Positions 20,608 to 30,672 of a DNA stretch of 35,000 bases are shown one piece after another. The notes beneath the pieces are model-generated. The model did not search any database and was not told where the DNA came from. It saw only the letters and a program-made list of their open reading frames with translations. A program made the translations under genes and the position numbers. The stretch's first letter is position 1. Each line of letters begins with the position of its first letter. The stretch is from NCBI GenBank assembly GCA_002104895.1, contig MCFG01000328.1, positions 1 to 35,000 on the forward strand. The letters run 5' to 3'. Source of the stretch: Anaeromyces robustus (lineage: Eukaryota > Neocallimastigomycota > Neocallimastigomycetes > Neocallimastigales > Neocallimastigaceae).

Positions 20608-21746
20608 TGATAAATTCGTCTATTATCTTAATTTGAAAAATGCCTTCAAAAGTGATAATAGCTTTATCAAGAATAATAATTTTGTAGATACTTACTTAAT
20701 TCTTTATAGTTCTTGTTTGAAAGTCAATTCCTTTTCTAAGTTTACTACTTTACTTCACTAAGTTTTTGATAATTATTCTTTTAATTATTAATTTTATTTA
20801 TTAAACTTCTTTAACTATAATTTTTATTTGGTTACACTAAAAATTATTTATAATACGTTTTATTATTTAATTTTTAATATTTTATATTTTATTTATTATT
20901 TTATTAATTTATTGTTTTATTATTGTTTTATTTTATAAATTTGTTATTTAAATTTATTATTTTATTATTTTATAATTTTATTATTTAAATTTGTTATTTT
21001 AACTAATTCTAATTTTATTATTAGTTTTATAATTATTATTAAATTATTATTATATTTTATTATTTTATTTTGGTTATTATTTACTATTCTAATAACAACG
21101 AAATAATTTTTATAAAATTTTTACATGTATTTATATTTTTACAATAATTTAAAGTATTTATAATATTTAATAATAAAATAAATAAAAGAACAATTTTTAT
21201 TATAGAAAAGAAAATAAAGAATAAAAATGATAAATAAGAATAATTTTTATTATATAAAAGAAATAAAAGAATAAAGAAATAGAAATTATTTCTATTTAAT
21301 TTATGAATAATAATCATTTAATGATTATCAGCTAAATTAATAATTTTAATTATTAATTTTGTTATTTACAACTTTTTAACTATTTACATTTATTATTTAC
21401 AATTTTTAATTATTTATAAGTTTTAATTATTATTAAAGATTTATTTAATTATTTAAAAATTATTTTTCTTTTGAATTTTATTATTAATATTTTTATTAAT
21501 ATTTATTTTATTCTAGAAATTATTTTATTTAATTTATAATTAATATTTATAATATTTATTCTCTTTTTATTTATTTCTTTCTAGAAAACTTAATTATTTT
21601 TGTATACTATTAAGTTAGTATACTGACTAATTTAATTTTAGGTTTAATTAATATTTATATTATATTTTATTTTAGTTAAAATTTATGGTAAATTTTTAAT
21701 ATTAAATTTACCAGGAATTATGATTTAATAATTCCATTGTTTATCA
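20608..21746 (-). repeat. 5' LTR of the minus-strand Gypsy element
   Basis: 1139 bp, the same length as 13472-14610 and nearly identical to it. It is followed on the right by the target duplication TTAT and then the remaining 13 bases of the split solo LTR. Confidence 0.93.
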
Positions 21747-21780
21747 TTATGAGTTTCGTTACAATTCAACATAATTAGAT

Positions 21781-21791
21781 TTGAGGGGGAG
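21781..21791 (+). promoter_or_regulatory. Polypurine tract of the Copia element
   Basis: TTGAGGGGGAG directly before the TGTCA start of the short LTR is a typical Copia plus-strand priming site. Confidence 0.75.
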
Positions 21792-21953
21792 TGTCAAATG
21801 AATAATGTATTAAATAATGTATTAAATAATGTACAATATATAAATAATGTATTGTAATAGTATAAAAGAAGAATATGCAAAATATTCTTTAAAATATCTT
21901 TCTTAATATTATAAATGAATAATATTAATATATTATAAGATATATTTCTGACA
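21792..21953 (+). repeat. 3' LTR of the Copia element (162 bp)
   Basis: Ends TGTCA and TGACA, preceded by the polypurine tract. It contains a short repeat of TAAATAATGTATT and a TATAAAAGAAG TATA-box candidate near 21861. A partner 5' LTR was not found in the window. Confidence 0.7.
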
Positions 21954-21955
21954 AT

Positions 21956-22002
<47 letters not shown>

Positions 22003-22004
22003 TA
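21954..22004. repeat. TTTA tetranucleotide microsatellite
   Basis: About twelve tandem ATTT units start at the Copia LTR edge. The element may have inserted into or beside this array. Confidence 0.85.
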
Positions 22005-22168
22005 GAATAATCCTCTTTTCTTTATTTATATTATTTAAAAATTTTTTTTTATTTAATTTTATCATAGAATTTTCTTTTTTAATTAATTTATATATTAATA
22101 ATAAATAAAAATTTTATTATGACACATAAAACAAATACTTAATATTATTCATTATTTAATTATTATTA

Positions 22169-22200
<32 letters not shown>

Positions 22201-22425
22201 ATTTAAATAAATTATAATAACAATAAATAAATAGATATATATAATATAAAATTAATAAATTTTTTAAAAACATTAAAAAAATTTTTTTTGAATTAAAAAA
22301 AAAATTATAATAATAATAATTTTCTCTGGAAGAAAATAAGAAAATAGAAAAATAAAAATTAGAAAAATAAATTATATCTGATATTAAAAATAAAAATAAA
22401 AAAAAATAATTGATTAACTATTAAA
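22005..22425. other. AT-rich spacer
   Basis: No gene seen. Contains short AAAT and AAATT runs, including an (AAAT)n array at about 22169-22200. Confidence 0.5.
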
Positions 22426-22870
22426 ATGAGAATTTTACTTATTTTTTTTTTTATTTTTTGTAGTAAAAGTATGCGTTGATTGTTGGTCAGAAGAATTAGG
22501 TTATCCATGTTGTTCTAGTGATAATAAAGAAATATATTATACCGATAAATATGGAAATTGGGGTATTGAAAATAATGAATGATGTGGTTTAAATGAAATA
22601 AAACCAATAAAAAGTACTAAAAGAGTATACCATGTCCAGTATACACTTTCCCATATTATTTATGTACTAGACAAGGTGGTCAAGAAACTGCAGTAAAAAG
22701 AAATAATGGTTGTTTAGTTCCAACATGTATTATTGAAAATTGCTGGCAAATAAATTAGGTTATCCATGTTGTAGTTATTCTAATAGTCGTGTCGTTTATT
22801 CATGATGATGGTGATTGGAGTGTTTAAAATAATGAATGGTGTGGTCTTTTAAAGGAAATATCATAAAACT
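22426..22870 (+). pseudogene. Decayed fungal cellulosome gene with two dockerin (CBM10-like) modules
   Basis: The first dockerin, 22472-22590, reads [14 protein letters not shown], then [16 protein letters not shown], a TGA where family members have Trp, then CGL. This is the Cys/Trp/Gly pattern of the roughly 40-residue fungal dockerin that docks enzymes onto scaffoldin in anaerobic-fungal cellulosomes. The second, about 22733-22850, shows CIIENCW, KLGYPCCSYSNSRVVYS, DDGDWSV and NNEWCGL, spread over frames with further stops. Before the first module an ATG (22426) opens a very hydrophobic run that could be a signal peptide, but it is one frame off across a T run. Upstream TTTTTTGTAG could instead be a splice acceptor. 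Between the modules a Cys-rich linker is readable (CLVPTC). No catalytic domain was found nearby. The damage (at least two frame changes and two stops) makes it a pseudogene. Confidence 0.85.
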
Positions 22871-23936
22871 ATTCATTGAAATATAACAATGATTTAAAAA
22901 ATAAATGGTATAATACCAAATAAGTATAACTAAAAAGCTTTTTTTTTTTTATGAAAAAAATATTAATATAATAGTAAAAATATATAATTATTTTATATTA
23001 CTATTTAAATTATTATTTTAAAAGAAATAAAAAAAAATACAAAAGTAAAAGAAAGAAAAAATAAAAATAATAATTAATTATTTATCATATATATATAGGT
23101 TGTGAATATCATTTTAATAAAGTACAAAAAAATATTAACTTATATATTTTTTAAAATAAAAAATAAAAAAAATAAATAATAAAATAATTTATTTAAAAGT
23201 TATACAAAACTTTACTATTTATAAAGAAATTTTTATTTATTTATTTATTTATTTCTGCCCTTTTTTTTTTTTTTTTTTTTTTAATCTTTCCAATTTTTGA
23301 TAATTATTAATATGTATAATATGTTATCAATTTTTTTTTTTTTTTTGAAATTAAATTGAATTATCAAACTTTTATCTTAATCTAATAAACTTTAAATTTA
23401 ATGAAAAGAAGAAGAAAATAAAATAAAAAAAAATCTCCATTTTCTATTTTTGACTAATAAAAACCCAATAATAAATAAATGGTAAATGATTAATTCATAA
23501 ATCATAAATAATAAATCCAAAATAGTATAATAGTTAAAAAAAAAAAAAAAATTAAAACTAAAAAAATAATAATAATAAAATTTTTTTATTAAATAAGTTT
23601 TTTTTTAGTTTTACCAATAAATAATTATTAAGGTTTAGTATATAAAGATTTTTTTTTAAAGGAGTAACCTAAAATAAACATGTGATATAAAGGCACAATG
23701 ATAGTGAATTATAGTGAATCTAATTAGACTTTTATATAGATATATAATTTTTTTATAGAATAGTTATTTAAATAAAATAAAAAAAAAAAAGAATTCTATA
23801 AAGAGTAATAAAAATAAATAAGGGAATGAATAATTGAAATAAATGAATGAATAATTGAAATAAAATAATGTTTAAATAAAATACAAAATTAATTATTAAT
23901 TTTGTAACTAAAAGAAAATCACAAGGCAAAAGTATA

Positions 23937-23969
<33 letters not shown>

Positions 23970-24883
23970 TTAATAAAATTATTAATTTATTATTATCATT
24001 CATCAATAGATTAAGAATGTTTTATTAATCATATTATTATAATAAATATATATAAATTTATAATAATAATATTAGATAATTATATATATTATATATAATT
24101 ATAAAAATATTAATGATAATTCATAGTATATCATAATCATAAAACATTTTAAGTTATAAAGAAAAAGAAAAAAAAAACAATTATTACATATAAGAAAAGT
24201 ATCTTTAGAAATGATTATATAAAATAAAAAGTATTAATAAAATTCAATTATTTAGTATAAATTGGGAACGTCAATGACACCCTTGTAGGGCAAATAAAGA
24301 TCTTATTACTGACCCAAGTAGAATAGGAATGAACAATTTTACTTATAGAATTAAGGACTAGTATAGATTTATTGTTTTTTATGTATTACTATACTACTTT
24401 AAACCCTCCAGTATTATTCATTATTATTTATAATGGTTTTTCTTATTTAATTTAATTAGACAATTTATAATTCAAATAATTCATAATTCATAATTATGAA
24501 GAATAAAAAAATAATTCGAAAAATATCCATTTAACTACTAGTAAATTCTTATTAATATATATTATAATATATAATATATTTTTTTTTATTAACATTCTAA
24601 AAATAAATATTTTCATTAATGTAATTAAATAAATTCTTATATTTATCTTTTTCTTTCCAATAATAAAAACCTTTTGGACAAAGACAAAAACAATTATATT
24701 CTATTATTTCATTTATATCGTTTTCAAAGTTTTATTAAATATTTAGTAAATAATCATTTTCTCTTCCAAATAATTAAATAAATAATTAATTAATTAATTA
24801 AAAAAGTAAATAAACATGCATGAAGTATAAAATTGAATTTAAAAATAGATAACAAAAAATTATAAATATTATAATCTTTTAAT
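22871..24883. other. AT-rich spacer with one GC-richer island
   Basis: No supported gene. Homopolymer and dinucleotide-like tracts dominate, for example T runs at about 23263-23282 and 23331-23346 and an AAT array near 23937-23966. The stretch 24255-24420 is richer in G and C and may be a relic of a gene or of an RNA. Confidence 0.5.
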
Positions 24884-25160
<277 letters not shown>

Positions 25161-25526
25161 GTTTTATTATAAATATATTTATTTTATTTATTTTATTTAT
25201 AATATATACCATTTTTATAAATATATTTTAATATATTTTAATATCATATTAATAATATTATTGAATATTTTATTTATATATTATTAATTATGTTATGATT
25301 TTTATAATATATTAAAATAGATTACAATATATTGAATTATTTAATTTTTTTAAAATGTTTTTTTTTTTTTTTTTTAATTTAATTTTTCCATTTATTTTTA
25401 TTTGGTGATCCTATCATAAAACATAAATCAGTAAACAAAAAAAAAAAAAAATTAAATATAAAAATAAATTAATATAAACAAAAAAAAAAAAAAAAAAAAT
25501 CTCGATAATCATTTTTATAATATTGT
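25161..25526. other. AT-rich spacer
   Basis: No gene. Two runs of A (about 25437-25450 and 25481-25499) and one of T (about 25359-25375). Confidence 0.5.
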
Positions 25527-25527
25527 T

Positions 25528-25614
<87 letters not shown>
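25527..25614. repeat. TTTA microsatellite upstream of the ankyrin gene
   Basis: About 22 tandem TTTA units, ending some 130 bp before the ankyrin start codon. Confidence 0.9.
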
Positions 25615-25747
25615 TAAATTTATTTATTTTTTTTTTTTATAAAAAAAAGATAAATAAAAAATTGAAAAAGTATTTTAAAACTTTTATATAACATAGTTTT
25701 TGTTATTTATAATAATAATAATACAATAAAAAAAATTATTGAATAAT

Positions 25748-26464
25748 ATGAATACAATTTTAAATAAAATATGTAAAAATGGAAATTTAAAGTCTTTAAA
25801 ATGTTTAACTAAACTTGGAATGAATATAAATAAGAAAAATAGTAAAGGTAAGACATCATTATACCTTGCATGTGAAAATGGATATGATAAGATGGTAAAA
25901 TATTTAATTAAACATGGAGCGGATATAAATAATGAATATAATGATGGTTTTATTCTTCGTACACCATTATTAAAAGCATGTGAAATTGGTAATGAAAATA
26001 TGGTAAAATCTTTAATTGAACATGGAGCAGATATTAATAAAGAAACTAATTGGGGTGAAACATCCTTATTTATGGCATGTAAATATGGATATGAAAATAT
26101 TGTAAAATATTTAATTGAAAATGGAGCAGATATTAATAAAGAAGATACAAATTGTTATACACCAATATTTTATGCTTGTAATTATGGACATGAAAATATA
26201 GTAAAATATTTAATTAAAAAGGGAGCAAATATTAATAAAGAAACAACATGGGGTGATACACCATTATTTATTGCATGTAAAAATGGTTATGAAAATATTG
26301 TAAAATATTTAATTGAAAATGGTGCAGATATAAATAAAAGAAATATGTACGGTTGTACACCATTAATTGAATCATGTGCAGAAGGTAATGTAAAAATCAT
26401 AAAATATTTAATTGGACATGGAGCACATATAAATAAAGGAAAAAAAGTTGTTAAATATCATTAA
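25748..26464 (+). CDS. Ankyrin-repeat protein, seven repeats
   Basis: 238 codons from the ATG at 25748; a frame extension upstream to TTG at 25739 has no ATG. The whole protein is a stack of seven ankyrin repeats of about 33 residues with the usual TPLxxAC..G..xxVKYLI..GADIN pattern. There is no signal peptide, membrane segment or other domain. Ankyrin stacks bind proteins, so an intracellular scaffold or adaptor role is likely, but no partner can be named. Repeats 4 and 6 share GYENIVKYLIENGADINK exactly, and repeats 4-5 resemble 6-7 as a unit, which points to an internal duplication of two repeats. The C-terminal KKVVKYH and stop lie in a sequence that is triplicated downstream. Neocallimastigomycota genomes carry many such genes. 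Confidence 0.85.
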   Translation: MNTILNKICKNGNLKSLKCLTKLGMNINKKNSKGKTSLYLACENGYDKMVKYLIKHGADINNEYNDGFILRTPLLKACEIGNENMVKSLIEHGADINKETNWGETSLFMACKYGYENIVKYLIENGADINKEDTNCYTPIFYACNYGHENIVKYLIKKGANINKETTWGDTPLFIACKNGYENIVKYLIENGADINKRNMYGCTPLIESCAEGNVKIIKYLIGHGAHINKGKKVVKYH

Positions 26465-26574
26465 TTATTACATGTAATAAAAGATAAAAAGTTGTTAAAT
26501 ATCATTAATTATTATAAATAAAAGAAAAGAAGTTGTTAAATATCATTAATTATTATATGTAATAAAAGAAAAAA
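26445..26574 (+). repeat. Three tandem copies of a 41-44 bp unit over the ankyrin stop codon
   Basis: GTTGTTAAATATCATTAATT starts at 26447, 26491 and 26532. The first copy encodes the last residues and stop of the ankyrin protein. Confidence 0.85.
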
Positions 26575-26611
26575 ATGAACTATATATGAAAATAAAAAAA
26601 GTATATATATA

Positions 26612-27101
26612 TTTTAATTGAATATAGAGCCAGAATCATCAATAATAAATATAAATATTGTCATATACCAATATTTTTATACCTTAAATAAATAAATTTA
26701 TCTTAAATTATCATATCAATAATTATATCAAAAAATAAATTAAGAATTGATATAAATTTTAAAAAAAAATAACAATTTGAATAATACACTACTTTATTTT
26801 AAGAAATATATAAAAGTGGAAATAAAAATAGAGTACAATATTTATATTCAAATAGGTGAAGATTTAAATAAGCCAAAAAAAAAATGATAAGGGTGAAATT
26901 CAGTTCAGTTATTTAAACCATTTGAAAATGGAAATAATATGAATTATACACTACTTTATTTTAAGACATATATAAAAGTGAAAATAAAAATGGAGTACAA
27001 TATTTATATTCAAATAGGTGAAGATTTAAATAAGCCAAAAAAAATAATAATAAAGGTGAAGTTCAGTTCAGTTATTTAAACCATTTGAAAATGGAAATAA
27101 T
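26612..27101 (+). pseudogene. Decayed ankyrin-repeat sequence, partly duplicated
   Basis: Ankyrin-like peptides can be read in changing frames: LIEYRARIINNKYKY and HIPIF (26613-26690), TLLYF, SGNKNRVQYL, QIGEDLNKPKK and LFKPFENGNN-like pieces (26785-26935), then the same again (26941-27101). The second block is a tandem copy with a 162-bp period (copies from 26779 and 26941). Stops and frame changes exclude a working gene. Probably the former 3' part of the ankyrin gene at 25748, or a neighbouring paralog. Confidence 0.6.
26779..27101 (+). repeat. Tandem duplication, period 162 bp
   Basis: Two copies with high identity, both carrying CACTACTTTATTTTAAG and TTCAAATAGGTGAAGATTTA. Confidence 0.85.
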
Positions 27102-27370
27102 AAAGAAAAAAGTAAACTATTTAAACGAAAAAAAAAATAATAAATAATATATATATATAAAAGCAACACAAGAACGGAACAGAATTACCTATTGTATTTA
27201 ATAATCATAATCATAATTTAGAAATATATTTATGTATATAGTACTTTTACTATTATTATTTTTGTTTATTGTATTCAAAAAAAAAATATTTTTTTTTAAT
27301 AAAAAATTGTAAAATATATTAATTGTAATAAATGTTTTATATAATAAATAGAAGATATATAAAATATATT
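27102..27370. other. AT-rich spacer
   Basis: No gene seen in these 270 bases apart from short A and T runs. Confidence 0.5.
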
Positions 27371-27493
27371 TATATTTTCTTATGTAATCATTCTTTTTTT
27401 ATACATATTTTAAAATATTATATTATATATACTTATTTTCTTATGTAATCATTCTTTTTTTATACATATTTTAAAATATTATATTATATATAC
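27371..27493. repeat. Tandem duplication, period 61 bp
   Basis: TTTTCTTATGTAATCATTCT occurs at 27375 and 27436, and the following bases to ATATATACTT also repeat almost exactly. Confidence 0.85.
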
Positions 27494-28094
27494 TTTAAGA
27501 GAAAATTGTATATCATATATTTATAGAGGTTCTATTCATATTCATTAATAATGAATTTATAAATTTTTAGTTTGTTTATTATGAATTAATTGCCTCAAAA
27601 AATAAATAAATAAATAAATAATTTTTATTGTTAAAAAAATATTTCTTTTTATTCTTTTAATTTAAAAAAAAAAAATAAAAAAAAAATTTTTTTTCAAGAA
27701 ATATTAAAAATGATCCGCATTATTACATTCCTTTTTTGGTTATTTTAGAATATATTAAAAATTTCATTATTTAAAAGTATATAAAATTTGAGATTAATAA
27801 ATAAAAAAGGAATTCAACATTAGTGTTTAAAAATCTTTTAACCAATAGAATTTAATTATTTAATGTATAAAATATGTTAATGTAAATGTATTACATTGTT
27901 AAAGTTTTTATAATATATTATAAAAAAAAAATGACAAGATTTTATTTACAATATTACCAAGGGTTTTTTTCTTTTTTTGACCAGAAAAAAAATTTTTTTT
28001 TGTTCCATATATAGAAAGTTAAATAAAAAAAAAAAAAAAGAAAAACAATTATGAATGGTAAAACAAATCAAAATTTAAAATACAACTATAATAT

Positions 28095-28129
<35 letters not shown>

Positions 28130-28434
28130 TAAAATAAAATAAAATAAAATATTAATAAATGAAAGTAATTAATTATCATTCAATGCCTTTTTTTTTATTT
28201 TATTTTTTTTATTTCTTTTTTTTAATTTACTAATTTACTTAACTTGAGATTAATGAAAATATTAACATATATTGAACGAATTATATATATAATTTATGGT
28301 TTATTATTATTGAATTAAATATTATATATATATATATTGTTTTAATGATTCATTAAAAATATTCAAATTTAAATTATTATATATAATATTATCATATGTT
28401 TATTCTTATTATATGTTAATTTTTATTATATATA

Positions 28435-28466
<32 letters not shown>

Positions 28467-29474
28467 TATAATTTATAATTTTTAATTTTTTATACCAAAT
28501 AGAAGAAAAGAAAAGTAAAATAATCAAAATATTTTAATAGTTGTAAATTAAATGTATAATAAATTTTTATTGATTTTTTTGAGTTAATTAAAAAAATTCA
28601 TTTTAATGATTTGTAGCCCAAATTTCTTTTTTTATTATTTAAAATTTCTATATTGCCAAAGTAAAGTGGTTTTCAAGACAATAAGAAAAAATAGTGGATA
28701 AAATTTCATAAGCATGTTTAATTAATTCATTCTTTTAATACCTCTTTTAATAAAATTTATAAGATGAACTTAATAATGGATAAAAATTAGAATAAATAAA
28801 TATTAAATATATTCAATAATAGAAATGTTAATATTGAAATTTATTTATATATATATTTATATTGCTATTATGAAAAAATATTCTAACCCTAATATAAATA
28901 ATAATTAATTTTATTTATAATTTATTAACTAATTAATAAAAATTTTTATTTTTTTTCCCATTTTAAACATTTATTAGGTATTGATTAACAAATAAAATTT
29001 ATTTTTATTTTTTTTTTGAAATTTTAATTTTAATTTTAATAAAATAAAAAAAAAATTAGTTAATAGATTCAACTAAACCAACCAGTAAAAAAATTATAAA
29101 GTTTTATATTTTTTTATTTTTTATTTTTTATTTTTTAATTTTAAAATATAAAAAATTAATTAATGATGTAATACGAAAAAGAAAGAAACTAAAGGAAACT
29201 AAAAGAAAAACTTTTTTTTTAATAATAATAAATAAAATAATGAAAAAACAAAAATGACGTAATTAATTATTTAATAATAATATCATCATTATTAAATAAT
29301 TAATAATGAATTAATAAATAATATCATCATTATTAAATAATAAATAATGAATGCTAATAACTGTTAATATAATTTTGAAAAAGATATAAATAAAGATAAT
29401 ATTTCTTTTAATTATAATAAAAATAATAGAATATAGATATATAAAGTAATATTTAATTATAATAAAAAATAATA
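27494..29474. other. AT-rich spacer before the acetyltransferase gene
   Basis: No supported gene. Contains an ATTT array (about 28091-28130), an ATT array (28440-28466) and a repeated ATAATATCATCATTATTAAA (29278 and 29319) close to the next gene. A short coding-like stretch on the minus strand near 28640-28740 (ELIKHAYEILSTIFSYCLEN) is too short to call. Confidence 0.5.
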
Positions 29475-29933
29475 ATGAAAGTAATTCAATATGATTCAAA
29501 GTATAAAAAAGATTTTATAGATTTTAATAAAGCATGGATTCTAAAATATTTTGGTACATTAGAGGAAGAAGATTATGAAATTTTTGGTCAAATTGAAGAA
29601 ATAATTGAACATGGTGCTATGATATTTTTTGCAATTGAAAATGATATTGCTTTAGCCACTTGTATGGTTAAACCTATTGATAATAATAATACTTGGGAAA
29701 TATGTAAATTAGCATCAAATGAATATAAAAATCATAAAGGTTGTGGAACTGCTGTATTTGAAACTGCAATGAATTATGCTATTGAACATGGTGCTAAAAG
29801 AATTTTTCTTGTTACTAATTCCATACTTAAACCTGCTATACATATTTATGAAAAATATGGTTTTACTGAATATATACCTAAAGAATGTGGTTATTCAAGA
29901 GTTGATGTTGCATATGAAAAATTTATAGAATAA
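29475..29933 (+). CDS. GNAT-family N-acetyltransferase
   Basis: 152 codons, one compact domain of normal GNAT length. The family moves an acetyl group from acetyl-CoA to an amine; the substrate here is unknown. The acetyl-CoA motif A is seen in CKLASNEYKNHKGCGTAVFE (about residues 75-94), with a loop HKGCGTA in place of the usual Q/RxxGxG/A. It is followed by AMNYAIEHGAKRIFLVTNS and motif B, AIHIYEKYGFTE. The N-terminal FNKAWILKYFGTLEEEDYE and the late YEKYGF part recall bacterial GNATs of the type common in gut Bacteroidetes and Firmicutes. There is no targeting signal, so it is probably cytosolic. No intron is seen. Codon use is AT-rich like the neighbours. The ATG at 29475 is the first in frame and gives the right domain start. 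Confidence 0.88.
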   Translation: MKVIQYDSKYKKDFIDFNKAWILKYFGTLEEEDYEIFGQIEEIIEHGAMIFFAIENDIALATCMVKPIDNNNTWEICKLASNEYKNHKGCGTAVFETAMNYAIEHGAKRIFLVTNSILKPAIHIYEKYGFTEYIPKECGYSRVDVAYEKFIE

Positions 29934-30451
29934 TTTGGAAAAAAAAAAAAAAAAGAATTTTTTCTTTATTTATATCCTTAAAATATAATATATATTTGTA
30001 AAAAAAAAATTATATCTTATATATATTAATATGATATATATTATTTATTACTGAATTACTATTAATCCTATTAATTATATTATAATATAATGATAATGAT
30101 GATAGTACAATTAATATGAAAATATTATGCTTTTTTCTACTATAAAAATATACCTTTTTTTTTTATAAATATGTAATTTAGATAATTATATAAACGATTA
30201 TTTATAAAAGATAAAAAAAACCTATTAATGTAATATATATCATTTATTTTAAAAAAATAATAATAAAAAGACTTTGTATATTAAATATATATATTTTCTT
30301 AGAATTTAAGATATTCTCTATTAGGGTAAATTAAATTGTATTATCAAATGTTATTTAATTTAATATTATTTTACATTATACATTTTATTTTTATTATTAT
30401 TATTTTTTTTTTTTTCAGTTTTAATTTTAATTTATTATATATTTTAAAATG
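29934..30451. other. AT-rich spacer
   Basis: No gene seen. An A run (about 29939-29954) just behind the acetyltransferase stop, then mixed AT sequence. Confidence 0.5.
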
Positions 30452-30672
30452 AAATATAATATAATATAATATAATATAATATAATATAATATAATATAAT
30501 ATAATATAATATAATATAATATAATATAATATAATATAATATAATATAATATAATATAATATAATATAATATAATATAATATAATATAATATAATATAAT
30601 ATAATATAATATAATATAATATAATATAATATAATATAATATAATATAATATAATATAATATAATATAATAT
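30452..30672. repeat. ATAAT pentanucleotide microsatellite
   Basis: About 44 tandem ATAAT units with no visible interruption, on reading. Read on the minus strand it gives a false protein of repeated YYI. Confidence 0.95.

Larger units (their letters stand above)
13472..21746 (-). mobile_element. Complete Ty3/Gypsy retrotransposon without chromodomain, minus strand
   Basis: LTRs of 1139 bp at both ends (13472-14610 and 20608-21746), each with ends TGATAAA/TTTATCA, and a 4-bp target duplication TTAT (13468-13471 and 21747-21750). The split LTR around it proves the insertion point. On the minus strand the order is 5' LTR, primer-binding site, a leader of 1.8 kb, gag, pol, 3' LTR. The two LTRs differ at only a handful of positions by eye, so the insertion is young. 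Gag and pol frames look whole. It is the latest insertion of the nest. Confidence 0.93.
12957..21763 (-). repeat. Solo chromovirus LTR (528 bp), split by a nested Gypsy element
   Basis: The two pieces 12957-13471 and 21751-21763 add up to 528 bp and match the reverse complement of the LTR at 5507-6034, without differences that I could see. The ends are TGTAACG and CGTTACA. Directly outside are ATTCA (12952-12956) and ATTCA (21764-21768), a 5-bp target duplication. No internal chromovirus sequence is attached, so it is a solo LTR, the usual product of recombination between two LTRs. It sits in the Copia 3' untranslated part, 86 bp after the pol stop. Its A and B boxes lie at 13439-13449 and 13396-13405. 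Confidence 0.85.
8230..21953 (+). mobile_element. Ty1/Copia LTR retrotransposon, interrupted by later insertions
   Basis: Parts seen: untranslated leader (about 8230-8564), gag (8565-9422), pol (9355-12870), a short 3' untranslated part (12871-12956 and 21769-21780), polypurine tract TTGAGGGGGAG (21781-21791) and a 162-bp 3' LTR (21792-21953). The Pol domain order, integrase before reverse transcriptase, is that of Copia. Between 12957 and 21763 lies a foreign LTR that itself carries a Gypsy element. A matching 5' LTR was not found upstream of gag; a diverged chromovirus-type LTR is there instead, so the 5' end looks lost. Among the nested elements it is the oldest insertion. Confidence 0.8.

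Noticed and set aside
25739-25747. Earlier start of the ankyrin gene at TTG
   Set aside because: There is an ATG three codons later, and nothing supports a non-ATG start.
28640-28740. Short coding-like peptide on the minus strand
   Set aside because: Only about 26 residues between stops, with no second line of evidence.
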